From positions 7,501 through 25,000 of the forward strand of contig JAGFNK010000563.1 in NCBI GenBank assembly GCA_025769875.1: DNA of 17,500 nucleotides, written 5' to 3'. Both the position numbers and the translations under genes were made by a program. Positions 8,508 to 16,013 of the stretch are shown here, in pieces. The notes under the pieces are model-generated. The model had not been told where the DNA came from and did not search any database. It was given only the letters and a program-made list of their open reading frames with translations. The stretch is from Russula earlei. Its lineage: Eukaryota; Basidiomycota; Agaricomycetes; Russulales; Russulaceae. Position 1 is the stretch's first letter. Each line of letters starts with the position of its first letter.

Positions 8508-9174
8508 CAGAGTAGTAACAGATACCAGAGAGGTACTGTTACTGTGAGAGTAGAGCAATCACGCAGGGAAGGAGCCAGAATAGTCACAAGGGGACGGTCC
8601 TTAAAGGAGTATCCCAGGGATAGAGAGTGCCGTAAACAAATGGACAGTCTGAGGACTGTCCGCTACTTTATTGAGCGCTTATATACTACAAGAGAACTGC
8701 TGAATATGGAACAAGTCATAACCTTGTTATCAAGCACAGTAGAGTGATGAGTAAAAAGTCGGAGGATGCTTACTGAGCATGCTCAGTCATGCTCAGTAAG
8801 CTGCTGAGTAAGAAGGCTTCTTTTGATGAGTAAGAGCTTCCACTGTCCACGTGTTCATTGCTTTAGTGCACGTGCGAGCATCTGATTCATTTCCTGTTAG
8901 TTAGTTTAGGGCCGGTCATTTGAGGACTTGTAGTTTGGTTAGGGAATAGTGTTATCTTTATAAGGCCCTTATATAGTCCTATTAGGGTCCCTAGAGTCGA
9001 CCCTAATACTCTACGTGTTGATAAGAGTTGGTCTAATAGAAAGGTTGCCTGAAAGACTTCTAGAAATCTGGTACTTCTGTAACCGCGTATGGATGTAGAA
9101 GGCCGTAGACTACTCACCCTTGTCTTGGGCCATGTTGTCCCTATGGAAGGTCCTTATTGATGTTCATACGTAAC
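8503..9174. repeat. GTAAC duplication flanking the solo LTR
   Basis: GTAAC (minus GTTAC) stands at 8503-8507 and 9170-9174. Removing one copy and the 662 bp between them restores the RT reading ...SISY|LGINIS..., the usual YLG motif. The 5-bp duplication is therefore real. Confidence 0.75.
8508..9169 (-). repeat. Solo LTR, family B, inside RT
   Basis: This 662-bp sequence has no coding content and is nearly identical for about 500 bp to 13361-13866. It shares the core of family A (ACAAATGGACAGTCTGA, then a TATA box near 8676-8687), so A and B are related LTR families in the same orientation. It holds a perfect 13-bp inverted repeat CTTACTGAGCATG/CATGCTCAGTAAG (8769-8781 and 8788-8800). The ends as defined by the duplication are not TG...CA, so the exact termini are uncertain by a few bases. 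Confidence 0.75.
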
Positions 9175-9537
9175 TAATAGAGGTTTGTCGGAAAGCACAT
9201 TTCTCTGGTTTCAAGTATAAGTCGTAGTCTTGGAGTGTTTTAGGACCTTATGTGTCCAGTCGTCTAGTTCGTTCAAGGTTTGCGCCATGATTAGTATATC
9301 ATCTAGATAGACAACCACTCGTTCAGTGGCAATGTACTTTGCTAGGATGGTGTTCATAAAGCGTTGGAAAGTGGCTGGGGCGTTGCAGAGACCAAATGTC
9401 ATTATCAGTGGTTCGAAGAGTCCTAATGGTGTCTTGAATGCCGCGAGGTGTTCATCGCCTTCTCTTAGGCGGATATTGTTGTATCCCCATCGTACGTCAA
9501 ACTTGGTAAAGTATTGGGCTCCTTGGAGTTTAGTCAA
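9175..9537 (-). pseudogene. pol middle part: reverse transcriptase palm
   Basis: This continues the RT from the upstream ORF after a one-base insertion near 9533 that turns ...ELIDKLQG into a stop. It carries YFTKFDVRWGYNNIRL (palm, first catalytic Asp), FEPLIMTFGLCNAPATFQRFM and the YLDD box (codons 77-80 of the frame starting at 9537; second and third catalytic Asp). A one-base deletion near 9235 shifts the frame again; the thumb motif LYLKPEKCAF continues in the new frame up to the GTTAC target. Two frameshifts plus the LTR insertion make this RT non-functional. Confidence 0.9.
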
Positions 9538-10702
9538 TCAATTCAGGAATCAAGGGTAGTGGATACGCGTCTTTGACAGTTGCTGTATTCAGGGCTCTGT
9601 AGTCTTGTACTGGTCGTAGATTTCCTCCTTTCTTTTCTACAAAGAAGAATGGGCTGGCAATAGCTGCTTTTGATGGTCGGATTGTGCCTCTTTTCAAATG
9701 TTCGTCTAAGTATTCTTTTAGGGCTTGTAGTTCCTTGGGAGTAAGTCGGTAGATGCCAGAATCGCGTCGGGCGACTCCTGGTTTCAGATTGATTGCATGG
9801 TCCCATGGTTGGTGAGCAGGGAGGCGTTGAGAGGCTTGTTCATCGAAAACCTTTCGCCATTTCAAGAACTGGGCAGGGATAAGTTCGTCTAATGTCTTGG
9901 GGGGCGTTTCTGCATGGGCTAGTTTCGTAGCTGTGGTTGATTTGGCTCTTATGCTGATCGTCACTGGTCTGAATGCATTGTAGATTTGTTCGTCCACACA
10001 TGGGTTCAATGGTCCTTCAGTATCTGGGAAGATTAGTGCAGCAACATTTGCAAACTCAGGTTCTTCTTCTTCAGGGAAAGTAAGCGCTTGTATTTGGTAA
10101 TTCCGCGTTCCAGATGCAGATGCAATGGTTATGCTTGGATGCGTGGTAAGACAGGTTCGGGGGCAATTCCTCAGTGTGATTGTGTCATTTGCCCAATCGA
10201 TATCGGGATTGTGGTGTCGTAGCCAATCTGTTCCTAAGATGATGTCGTGATCTCCAATGTTAGTGACAAGGAATTCCGCTTGTTCGTCATGAGTAGCGCC
10301 TGTATGCGCTTGAATGCGAAGTCTCTGGATAGTGCTAAAGCGTATTAGTCCATTGGCATTTTGTGTTCCATCTACATTTTGTGCTGGCAATGGTTTGATC
10401 ATAGTTCGGAGGTGTAGATGGTGTCTTTGTGCGAATCGTTCGTGGATTATCATTCCTTCTGCTCCACTGTCAAGCAGGGCTCTTGCACCGATTTCTTTGC
10501 CACTTGTCTTCCCCACTAAGGTAACTTTCAAGGCAATAGATGGGGAGCGAATATTCTTGGTAAAAACCTTGGGGTAATTGATTTCTCTTTGTATCGTACT
10601 GATTTGGACCGCGTCCCTTCTCGGTGCAGAAGGGGGTCCCATTAAAAATCCATGGGAGCAGATCTGGGGCGGAGGATCGAGTCCGCGAGTGTTTCTCTCC
10701 AA
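9530..10702 (-). pseudogene. pol 5' part: aspartic protease and RT N-terminal region
   Basis: The open frame has 390 codons. The retropepsin-like protease has the catalytic DSGA at 78-81 (ALLDSGAEGMII) and the downstream IILGTDWL (154-161). A linker follows, then RT fingers with YRLTPKEL, ASPFFFVEKKGGNLRPVQDYRALN and YPLPLIPELID. It overlaps the end of gag (10642) by 61 nt in the -1 frame, the usual arrangement for a gag-pol made by -1 frameshifting. The gag end has a T-run (GGATTTTTAATG), but I cannot assign a canonical slippery heptamer. The stop at 9530 is due to an extra base, not a natural terminus. Confidence 0.9.
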
Positions 10703-12164
10703 GTTGTTAGTGATGCAACAGGAACGGGTTCTTCTTGCGCAGGTTCGATGTTTTCATCTTGGATGGTTGTAGCTCTGACTGTTTGGGGGCGAGATCCTTG
10801 TCGTTGGCGTCCTTGGGCTGCTTTCTTTGCTCTACATTGATTTGCCATATGGTTCTTCTTTCCACAATAATAACAGAGATTGTTCTTGCGTCGAAACTCT
10901 TTCTCTGCGTCTGTGAGGGGTTTCCTTTCACTTCTGGATTCCCAGGGTCGTTCATTGGGTTCTCCTTGATACAAGTTAATTTCCAATGGATTGTCTGATC
11001 CTTGAGTGTTTAATCCTCGGGCGCGCACAGAGCGTCCTCCTCGAAAAGCAGTGGAGTTGTACAGGTGGAAAAGGTTGTCAAATTCTCGTGCTGCTTTGAC
11101 AAGGGCTGCAAGTGTAGTTGGTGTCGGCGTGATCCCTAGTATTTTCTGATGTAGGGCTGGGTTAATGTTCTTCCTGAATGCGTACATCTTTGTTCTTTCA
11201 TCGGTGGTAGCTCGTGATGCATGGTGCGACCATTTCTGATACCATTCATTAAATGGTAGTCTCCCTTGGTAATAAGTGTGCATGGTATTAGCGGAGGCTA
11301 ATTCTGCTTCTGCAGGGATAAAGTGATCGGCAAAGGCTTTCTTGAAATCGTCCCATGATCCATAGTCGGCTATAGTACGAGCCATGGCCTTAGTAGTTTG
11401 TTCTCTAGCCCATGCTCCAGCGGGTGTTCCTACTTTAAAGTGGGTTAGTGCCGCGGCAACTTTCTTGCTTTCAGTCTGTAAAAGAGTCGCCATTGATGTA
11501 GTAGTAATTGGCCAAGGCTGCCCAAAAGGCTTCTGCATTGTCGGCTTTTCCATCAAAGGGTTCTGGGGCAGTCCCGACAAGACGTGGATTACTTGACATG
11601 GTAGGGTTCTGAGTTGTTGCAGTCGTAACAATAGGTGGAGCTGGACCTTGTAACTGGATTCTAGTTGGAGTGAGTGTTCGAGGGACTGTCTGTGGTACGT
11701 TGCTAACTGTATGTGGAGTGGGTTGTTGAGTATTACGCCGAGTGGAAGGTCCTGGAGTGGTGCTTCGAGTGCTCTGAGCAGTTCCTAGGACTAGCGGTAA
11801 CTTCTTGAGGTGTTCTGGCTGTAAAATCGACTTCTCGGTTGTTATAGTAAACCCAATGTTTTCTAGAACGGCTCCACTTGACTGGTCTGTCTAGGAAGAG
11901 GCCTGTATAGTTATAGGGGTTGAAGTCTTGAACGTTTTCTGCTCCTGGGGCTGCCGCTTTAAGTTGTTCAGTGGTAACTTCGTCGTTATCGTCTTCGTAT
12001 AACCAGGGGTCAGAAAGATTTCCGTAGTTGATAATAGGTGTGCCTGCAAATCTTCCTCGGTAACGGTGATCTTGGGTGTCGTAGCTGAGGTTTTCAAATA
12101 GGAGTGGGATTAGATTTTCTTCTTCGTCAGTGATGTCTCTCCTGGTGCTCATAGATCTAGACAA
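10642..12164 (-). pseudogene. gag, with CCHC zinc knuckle, frameshifted
   Basis: Gag forms the particle and packages the RNA. Three frames together make one gag-like protein. The N-terminal part is open from an ATG at 12164 (MSRSMSTRRDITDEEEN). A Pro/Thr-rich linker follows in another frame, containing an ATG at 11599 and the motif PEPFDGKADNAEAFW. The main part from about 11490 to 10642 carries the retrotransposon gag core (TESKKVAAALTHFKVG...GAWA, YYQGRLPFNEWYQKW) and a zinc knuckle CYYCGKKNHMANQC. Frameshifts lie near 11800 and 11480. Whether the N-terminal 12164-11800 part belongs to gag or to the accessory ORFs upstream is uncertain; its C-terminal portion reads naturally into the linker. 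Confidence 0.8.
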
Positions 12165-12777
12165 CGGTTATAGTCCAATGGCCGTTGTTCCAAGGATATG
12201 CAATGGTGTAGGCTGGTTTCAATCGAATAGTGTCAGGTCTTCCTTGGTGTTTTCTCAAGTGAATTCGGGAGTATTCTTCGGTGATACTGCTTTGGGTCAA
12301 GACTACTCGGGTCTTCCACAAGTATCCTTCGAATTCGGCTGGTGAGATAGCAAAGTCGTTTATCTCTCTGGTGGGATGTTGATATACTACAAAGTGTGTC
12401 GTTCTAAGATGCCAAGCTTGTGTGCAATAGTTCTTGAATTCAAGTAGTTCTCTCTTTGAACGCGTAGGTAGGTTTAGGGCTAAGAAAGATTGTTCTGGTA
12501 GGTAGGAGTGAAGTTCGGTATTTCTAATGTCGATACTATCAGGTGATTCAACAAATGGCGATGTAAAGGGTTGAGAAGGTATGACAGGGGTAGGAATACG
12601 ATTGGTAAATAGGGGTAAGTAAGCGTCAGGGGGAGTAGGAGGTAATGGTCTTTCAACAAGGAATCCTCTTGCGTTGGGAACTGTTTCTCTAGAGGGGGCT
12701 CGCTGAGGCGTTGCACGTCTTCTGTGTCGAGGAGCCAGGACTACTGAATTGGGAGGTGATAATCGCCTGGTGTCCAC
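12157..12777 (-). CDS. Accessory ORF 2 upstream of gag, unknown
   Basis: This 206-codon ORF overlaps the gag start by 8 nt and the preceding ORF by 37 nt. The first 90 residues are Pro/Arg/Ser-rich. The second half looks globular (SFLALNLPTRSKRELLEFKN, YLWKTRVVLTQ, PWNNGHWTITVV). I recognise no domain. The position between 5' LTR and gag in the sense direction means it would lie on the element's genomic RNA. It may be the 3' half of one long ORF with the preceding one, separated by a frameshift near 12770. Confidence 0.5.
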   Translation of the reverse strand: MDTRRLSPPNSVVLAPRHRRRATPQRAPSRETVPNARGFLVERPLPPTPPDAYLPLFTNRIPTPVIPSQPFTSPFVESPDSIDIRNTELHSYLPEQSFLALNLPTRSKRELLEFKNYCTQAWHLRTTHFVVYQHPTREINDFAISPAEFEGYLWKTRVVLTQSSITEEYSRIHLRKHQGRPDTIRLKPAYTIAYPWNNGHWTITVV

Positions 12778-13352
12778 AGAGTGATTCCGTCAGGGGTAGG
12801 AGGTGTATCTGGTCGAAAGTTACAGGTGCAATATTCTGTCTTGCAGTTACACCTTGCTGTCCACGGATTAGACTCAGTATCTTCTGTGCTAGCAGACCAA
12901 CGTTCTTGGCTTGTTGGGACGGTGGTTTGAATTGGCGTGAGGGGTCGAGGGGCAAGACTCGAGACTTCTAGGATTGCTGGGACAGAATAGTACACAGGAG
13001 GACCAGTATATGAGGCGTCTGGGCTGGTAATTGCCCAAGGTTGATTGTAGTCTGCGTCGTATAGCCAAGAGTTAGTTTCCCAATCGAAGGTGTTGTGTAT
13101 TCCTGGTACAACAGCAAGTTGGACGTAAGATTGGTTTTCCCTTTGTATTCTGTTGAGGCGTAGGTGGTAGAACTGGACAGTGAGACGATAGTAGCTGATG
13201 TATGTCCAGGCTAAGTAGAATAAGCGGTATCCTGTTCTCAAGGAATGGATAATGATGTGGTGGCTGTCAAGACTCACTGTTGAACTATCCAGTTCAAGAG
13301 CGAGGGATAAGCTCGAAGACGAGTCGATAGACGTCCAAGACCGCGTGGGCAA
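12741..13352 (-). CDS. Accessory ORF 1 upstream of gag, unknown
   Basis: The open frame has about 200 codons with no early ATG. The frame continues upstream into the end of the B-family LTR, so the start is unclear. It contains aromatic-rich sequence (YLAWTYISYYRLTVQFYHLRL, WETNSWLYDADYNQPW) and a Cys cluster CNCKTEYCTCNF. SWLYDADYNQPW resembles DPWLYEDDNDE in the N-terminal gag part (about 12020), which hints at an internal duplication. No family is recognised, and it may be part of a degenerate longer ORF. Confidence 0.4.
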   Translation of the reverse strand: MPTRSWTSIDSSSSLSLALELDSSTVSLDSHHIIIHSLRTGYRLFYLAWTYISYYRLTVQFYHLRLNRIQRENQSYVQLAVVPGIHNTFDWETNSWLYDADYNQPWAITSPDASYTGPPVYYSVPAILEVSSLAPRPLTPIQTTVPTSQERWSASTEDTESNPWTARCNCKTEYCTCNFRPDTPPTPDGITLWTPGDYHLPIQ

Positions 13353-13360
13353 GGAGTAAG

Positions 13361-14226
13361 AACCAGAGTAGTAACAAATACCAGAGGGGTATTGTTACTG
13401 TGAGAGTAGAGCAGTCACGCAGGGAAGAGGCCAGGATAGTCACAAGGGGACGGTCCTTAAAGGAGTATCCCAGGGTTGGAGAGTGCCGTAAACAAATGGA
13501 CAGTCTGAGGACTGTCCACTACTTTATTGAGCGCTTATATACTACAAGAGAACTGCTGAATATGGAACAAGTCATAACCTTGTTATCAAGCACAGTAGAG
13601 TGATGAGTAAGAAATCAGGGAACGCTTACTGAGCATGCTCCGTCATGCTCAGTAAGCTGCTGAGTAAGAAGGTTCCTTTGATGAGTAAGAGCTTCCACTG
13701 TCCACGTGTTCATTGCTTTAGTGCACGTGTGAGCACCTGATTCATTTCCTGTTAGTTAGTTTAGGGCCGGTCATTTGAGGACTTGTAGTTTGGTTAGGGA
13801 GTAGTGTTATCTTTATAAGGCCCTTATATAGTTCTATTAGGGTCCCTAGAGTCGACCCTAATACTCTTATTAAGGTCCTTAGTGTTGCCTTATAGTTTGT
13901 TCTATAGTTATTAGAGTTGGTCTAATAACGCGTTGTGGGGTCTTTGATACTAGGTTAGTGCTTATAGTAGAGCTTCTAGGGTCGCTTAAAAGGGGCCTTA
14001 GGAAGGCCCTAATACTGTCCTTTGTTGCTAGAAGGGTTGTCTTTAAGTGGGGCTTGCTGTATGTCGATTGTGCCGAGAATCGCTCGCGCAACAATGCGCG
14101 CGCGATATTGTGGACACCTCTACTCACCCCTTTTGCTCGTGTGAACAGGGTGACACCATAGGGACCAGGTTTCCTCCTATAAGGAAGGGTCCTTCAAGGG
14201 CCCTCTCCGGAGAATGGTTCATGACA
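13361..14226 (-). repeat. Family B LTR forming most of the 5' LTR
   Basis: About 500 bp (13361-13866) nearly match the solo LTR at 8508-9011, including the hairpin near 13625 and the TATA region. Beyond 13867 the two copies diverge, sharing only AGAGTTGGTCTAATA and CTACTCACCC. On the minus strand it starts TGTCATGAACC at 14226, exactly where similarity to LTR A stops, as expected of an LTR that inserted into LTR A. The segment 13867-14226 holds no gene. Confidence 0.65.
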
Positions 14227-14371
14227 TATAGTGCCTTTGCAATGGCGATATCTTGCACTGCAGGGGGAATAGCCCAGAAAACGGAAGGGAGTTGGTAATG
14301 CGAAATGAGAGAGGTCTCTCTTGAGTGAAATAGGACCATCTACGGCCAGAACTTGGCCTTGGTTCGTAACA
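14227..14371 (-). repeat. Remnant of 5' LTR A (outer 145 bp)
   Basis: This is essentially identical to 5867-6011, the U3 start of the 3' LTR, including the terminal TGTTACGAACCAAGGCC on the minus strand. The rest of the A-type 5' LTR (about 680 bp) and its primer-binding site are missing. Confidence 0.85.
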
Positions 14372-15314
14372 CCCCTTGATTGACTTCAAGGAAGCGCCGC
14401 CCTCGGCCTTGCCCCCCGCGAGCGCCTTAGCTACCTGTGAGTGTTTAATTAATTAATCTGATCTTAGATCTGATCTTGGTTGACAGGTATGAACACCCCG
14501 AGGAGTGGCCTGTTGTCAGGTCCTCCCTCCCCGCCTTCGAGCCATCTCCCACCCCCTCAGTACCTGTGCCTGATCCCCCCGTGCCTGACGGAGGGGCCGT
14601 CCCTGGCGGAAACCGCTCCCCCCTTTTCACAGAGGAGGCCCCTGACCTTGAGTCGGGAGTTGCCGACCCCTCTCGTGGATCTACGGAGGAATACTGGGCC
14701 GCCAGAGCGCTCTCCCCCACCGTTCGACCCCGCCGAGTTCCTCAACTTGCCAAACGGGGTAAGAAGCGAGTCCCCCTTGTCGATCTCCGACGATCTGCGC
14801 GCGTCAAGCGTGAGCCCTCCCCCACTCCGGTCCTCAACGCCACACCCTCGCTTCGGTTTCCTTCGCCCATACGGGCCGGGCCCTCCGGCCTCCCAAACGC
14901 TTGTCGGGTCTCAGCCCCCAACGCCTCCCCCTTCAAGCTCCGCTCCGCCAAGTTCACCCCTGCAGCCTGATCCGCTCGATGATGTCATCGAGGCGATCGA
15001 GACCTCTGTCATGTTAGTGCTTGATCAAGATTACAATTTTATAAGTCTGACTAATCTCAGATCTTAGTTATTGGAGGCGGACTTTTTTTCGGGCGTGGTA
15101 TGAGTCGCCGCTTGAAACGCGGATGGCTCTCCATCACTGTTGGGTTGTCATGCATGAGAATCCCCTTTTGGCTACGCGTTGTATGTTAGGCAGGTGCCGG
15201 CGAGTTGGCGGCCATATTTCAGGGCCAGACGGGTGTTGCCGGATGAAGCGGATGATGGAATTGTGCCTGGACATGATCGACCATAATTACCTGCCCCCCC
15301 CTGAGTTTATGTAA
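14372..15314 (+). pseudogene. Gene X, 3' part (rest of exon 3, exons 4-5)
   Basis: After the duplicated CCCCT (14372-14376), exon 3 runs on to 14436. An intron of 50 nt (14437-14486, GTGAGT...GACAG) is followed by exon 4 (14487-15012), an intron of 55 nt (15013-15067, GTTAGT...CTAAT...TTAG) and exon 5 (15068-15314, stop TAA). All junctions are in phase with the left half. Exon 4 codes for a Pro/Ser-rich, probably disordered stretch (residues about 231-405) ending in an acidic DPLDDVIEAIE. Exon 5 codes for 82 residues that look folded, rich in Trp, Cys, His and Met (YWRRTFFRAWYES at the start, DMIDHNYLPPPEFM at the end). No family is recognised. A second open frame in exon 4 (14476-14970) is basic (KRGKKR) and is an alternative reading, but it ends before exon 5. 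AT-rich DNA with TTTATTTATT after the stop may hold the poly(A) signal. Confidence 0.55.
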
Positions 15315-15388
15315 TGCAGAATGAAATTTTTTTATTTATTTAAATAATTGAGTGAACGTGTGACCTAGAAGCATGTGATGAGAATTAA

Positions 15389-15478
15389 CACGTGACCTTA
15401 AGTGATTGTGAATCACGTGACCTAAACTCGCACGATCACGTGACATCACATGATTTATTTTGAGTAAGGAATCACGTG
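15389..15478. promoter_or_regulatory. Four CACGTGAC repeats upstream of the capsid-like unit
   Basis: CACGTG cores lie at 15389-15394, 15414-15419, 15437-15442 and 15473-15478, each followed by AC and three preceded by AT. Weaker copies stand near 15355 (AACGTGTGACC) and 15449 (ATCACATGAT). CACGTG is the E-box bound by bHLH factors in fungi. Four copies in 90 nt just upstream of a TATA box suggest an activator array; an iteron role is also possible. Confidence 0.6.
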
Positions 15479-15505
15479 ACCAAATTTTTAAAGTCCGACT
15501 TCCCA

Positions 15506-15517
15506 CGGGCTATAAAT
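15506..15517 (+). promoter_or_regulatory. TATA box of the capsid-like unit
   Basis: CGGGCTATAAAT is identical to 4320-4331 before gene X. The first in-frame ATG follows at 15558. Confidence 0.6.
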
Positions 15518-15557
15518 TTTGTCAAGTCGAAAGTTGATTGAGTGTGCATCTTGCTTT

Positions 15558-16013
15558 ATGCCAAGTAATTGGATATCAGAACCAGAGAAATACAGGTACC
15601 CTGGAACTGCAGAGAGTCGATTGCATAACCACCTAAATCACTCCATACATAATAACTATTACGGTGGATTCTATTTTCGACTGCTTAGTTCTGGTTATCA
15701 ATTTCCTCAGAAGGATTGGTATCGTGACTATTTTGGTGTTGACTTACCGGCAACGGTTCTCGGTCAAGGAAGGTCTAGTTTTACTTTTAGTCCTGGAATT
15801 GGTAACAGATGGGTCGTATATCTACATGGAACCGACGCGGTGCGAGTATACGTCGCAAAATTCTTCGTAAAAGGAGGAGATTCGGTCCATCTCTTCGGCG
15901 CAGGCGCACGCGGAGTGCTTATAAATCTCACGGAAGAAGACGCACTAACCGCCGTCGTTATTCACGCCGACCATATCGGACTGTTCGAAGAGGAAGGAGC
16001 GGTTATCCTTTGA
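15558..16013 (+). CDS. Small ORF upstream of and overlapping the capsid-like gene
   Basis: 151 codons from the first ATG after the TATA box. The last 205 nt overlap the capsid-like ORF in another frame. The sequence reads like a folded protein: many aromatic residues (NNYYGGFYFRLLSSGY, DWYRDYFG), then a hydrophobic, acidic C terminus (INLTEEDALTAVVIHADHIG). No family is recognised. Plant geminiviruses carry a movement-type ORF (V2/MP) at the equivalent place, upstream of and overlapping the coat protein, so the position is suggestive but homology is not shown. Genomoviruses usually lack it. The frame stays open through the overlap even though the other frame encodes an arginine-rich stretch, which argues for real coding. 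It could instead be a 5' exon of the capsid-like transcript: AACAG at 15804-15808, right before the second ORF's ATG, is a possible splice acceptor. Confidence 0.5.
   Translation: MPSNWISEPEKYRYPGTAESRLHNHLNHSIHNNYYGGFYFRLLSSGYQFPQKDWYRDYFGVDLPATVLGQGRSSFTFSPGIGNRWVVYLHGTDAVRVYVAKFFVKGGDSVHLFGAGARGVLINLTEEDALTAVVIHADHIGLFEEEGAVIL

Larger units (their letters stand above)
5184..14371 (-). mobile_element. Degenerate Ty3/gypsy chromovirus with mosaic LTRs inserted in gene X
   Basis: The element begins and ends TG...CA on the minus strand (TGTTACGAACC... to ...GTCTTGACA) and is flanked by CCCCT. The order on the minus strand is 5' LTR (mosaic, 14371-13361), two unrecognised ORFs, gag, protease-RT, RNase H-integrase-chromodomain, polypurine tract and 3' LTR (6011-5184). 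It is inactive: there are frameshifts in gag (about 11800 and 11480) and in RT (about 9533 and 9235), and a solo LTR of family B in RT. The two LTRs are not alike except for the outer 145 bp, so the present structure is not the product of one clean insertion. The most economical reading is an A-family element that received a B-family element in its 5' LTR and later recombined with it through their related bodies. Confidence 0.85.

Noticed and set aside
8508..14226. A complete nested element bounded by the two B-family LTRs
   Set aside because: The left B copy has its own GTTAC duplication and its removal restores RT, so it is a solo LTR and not the 3' LTR of the right copy.
14476..14970. Basic ORF in exon 4 of gene X
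   Set aside because: It fits the alternative frame only; it stops before the last exon and requires reading through the TGA near the insertion site.
15519..15557. Upstream extension of the small ORF to a TTG at 15519
   Set aside because: It overlaps the expected transcription start just after the TATA box; the ATG at 15558 is the natural start.
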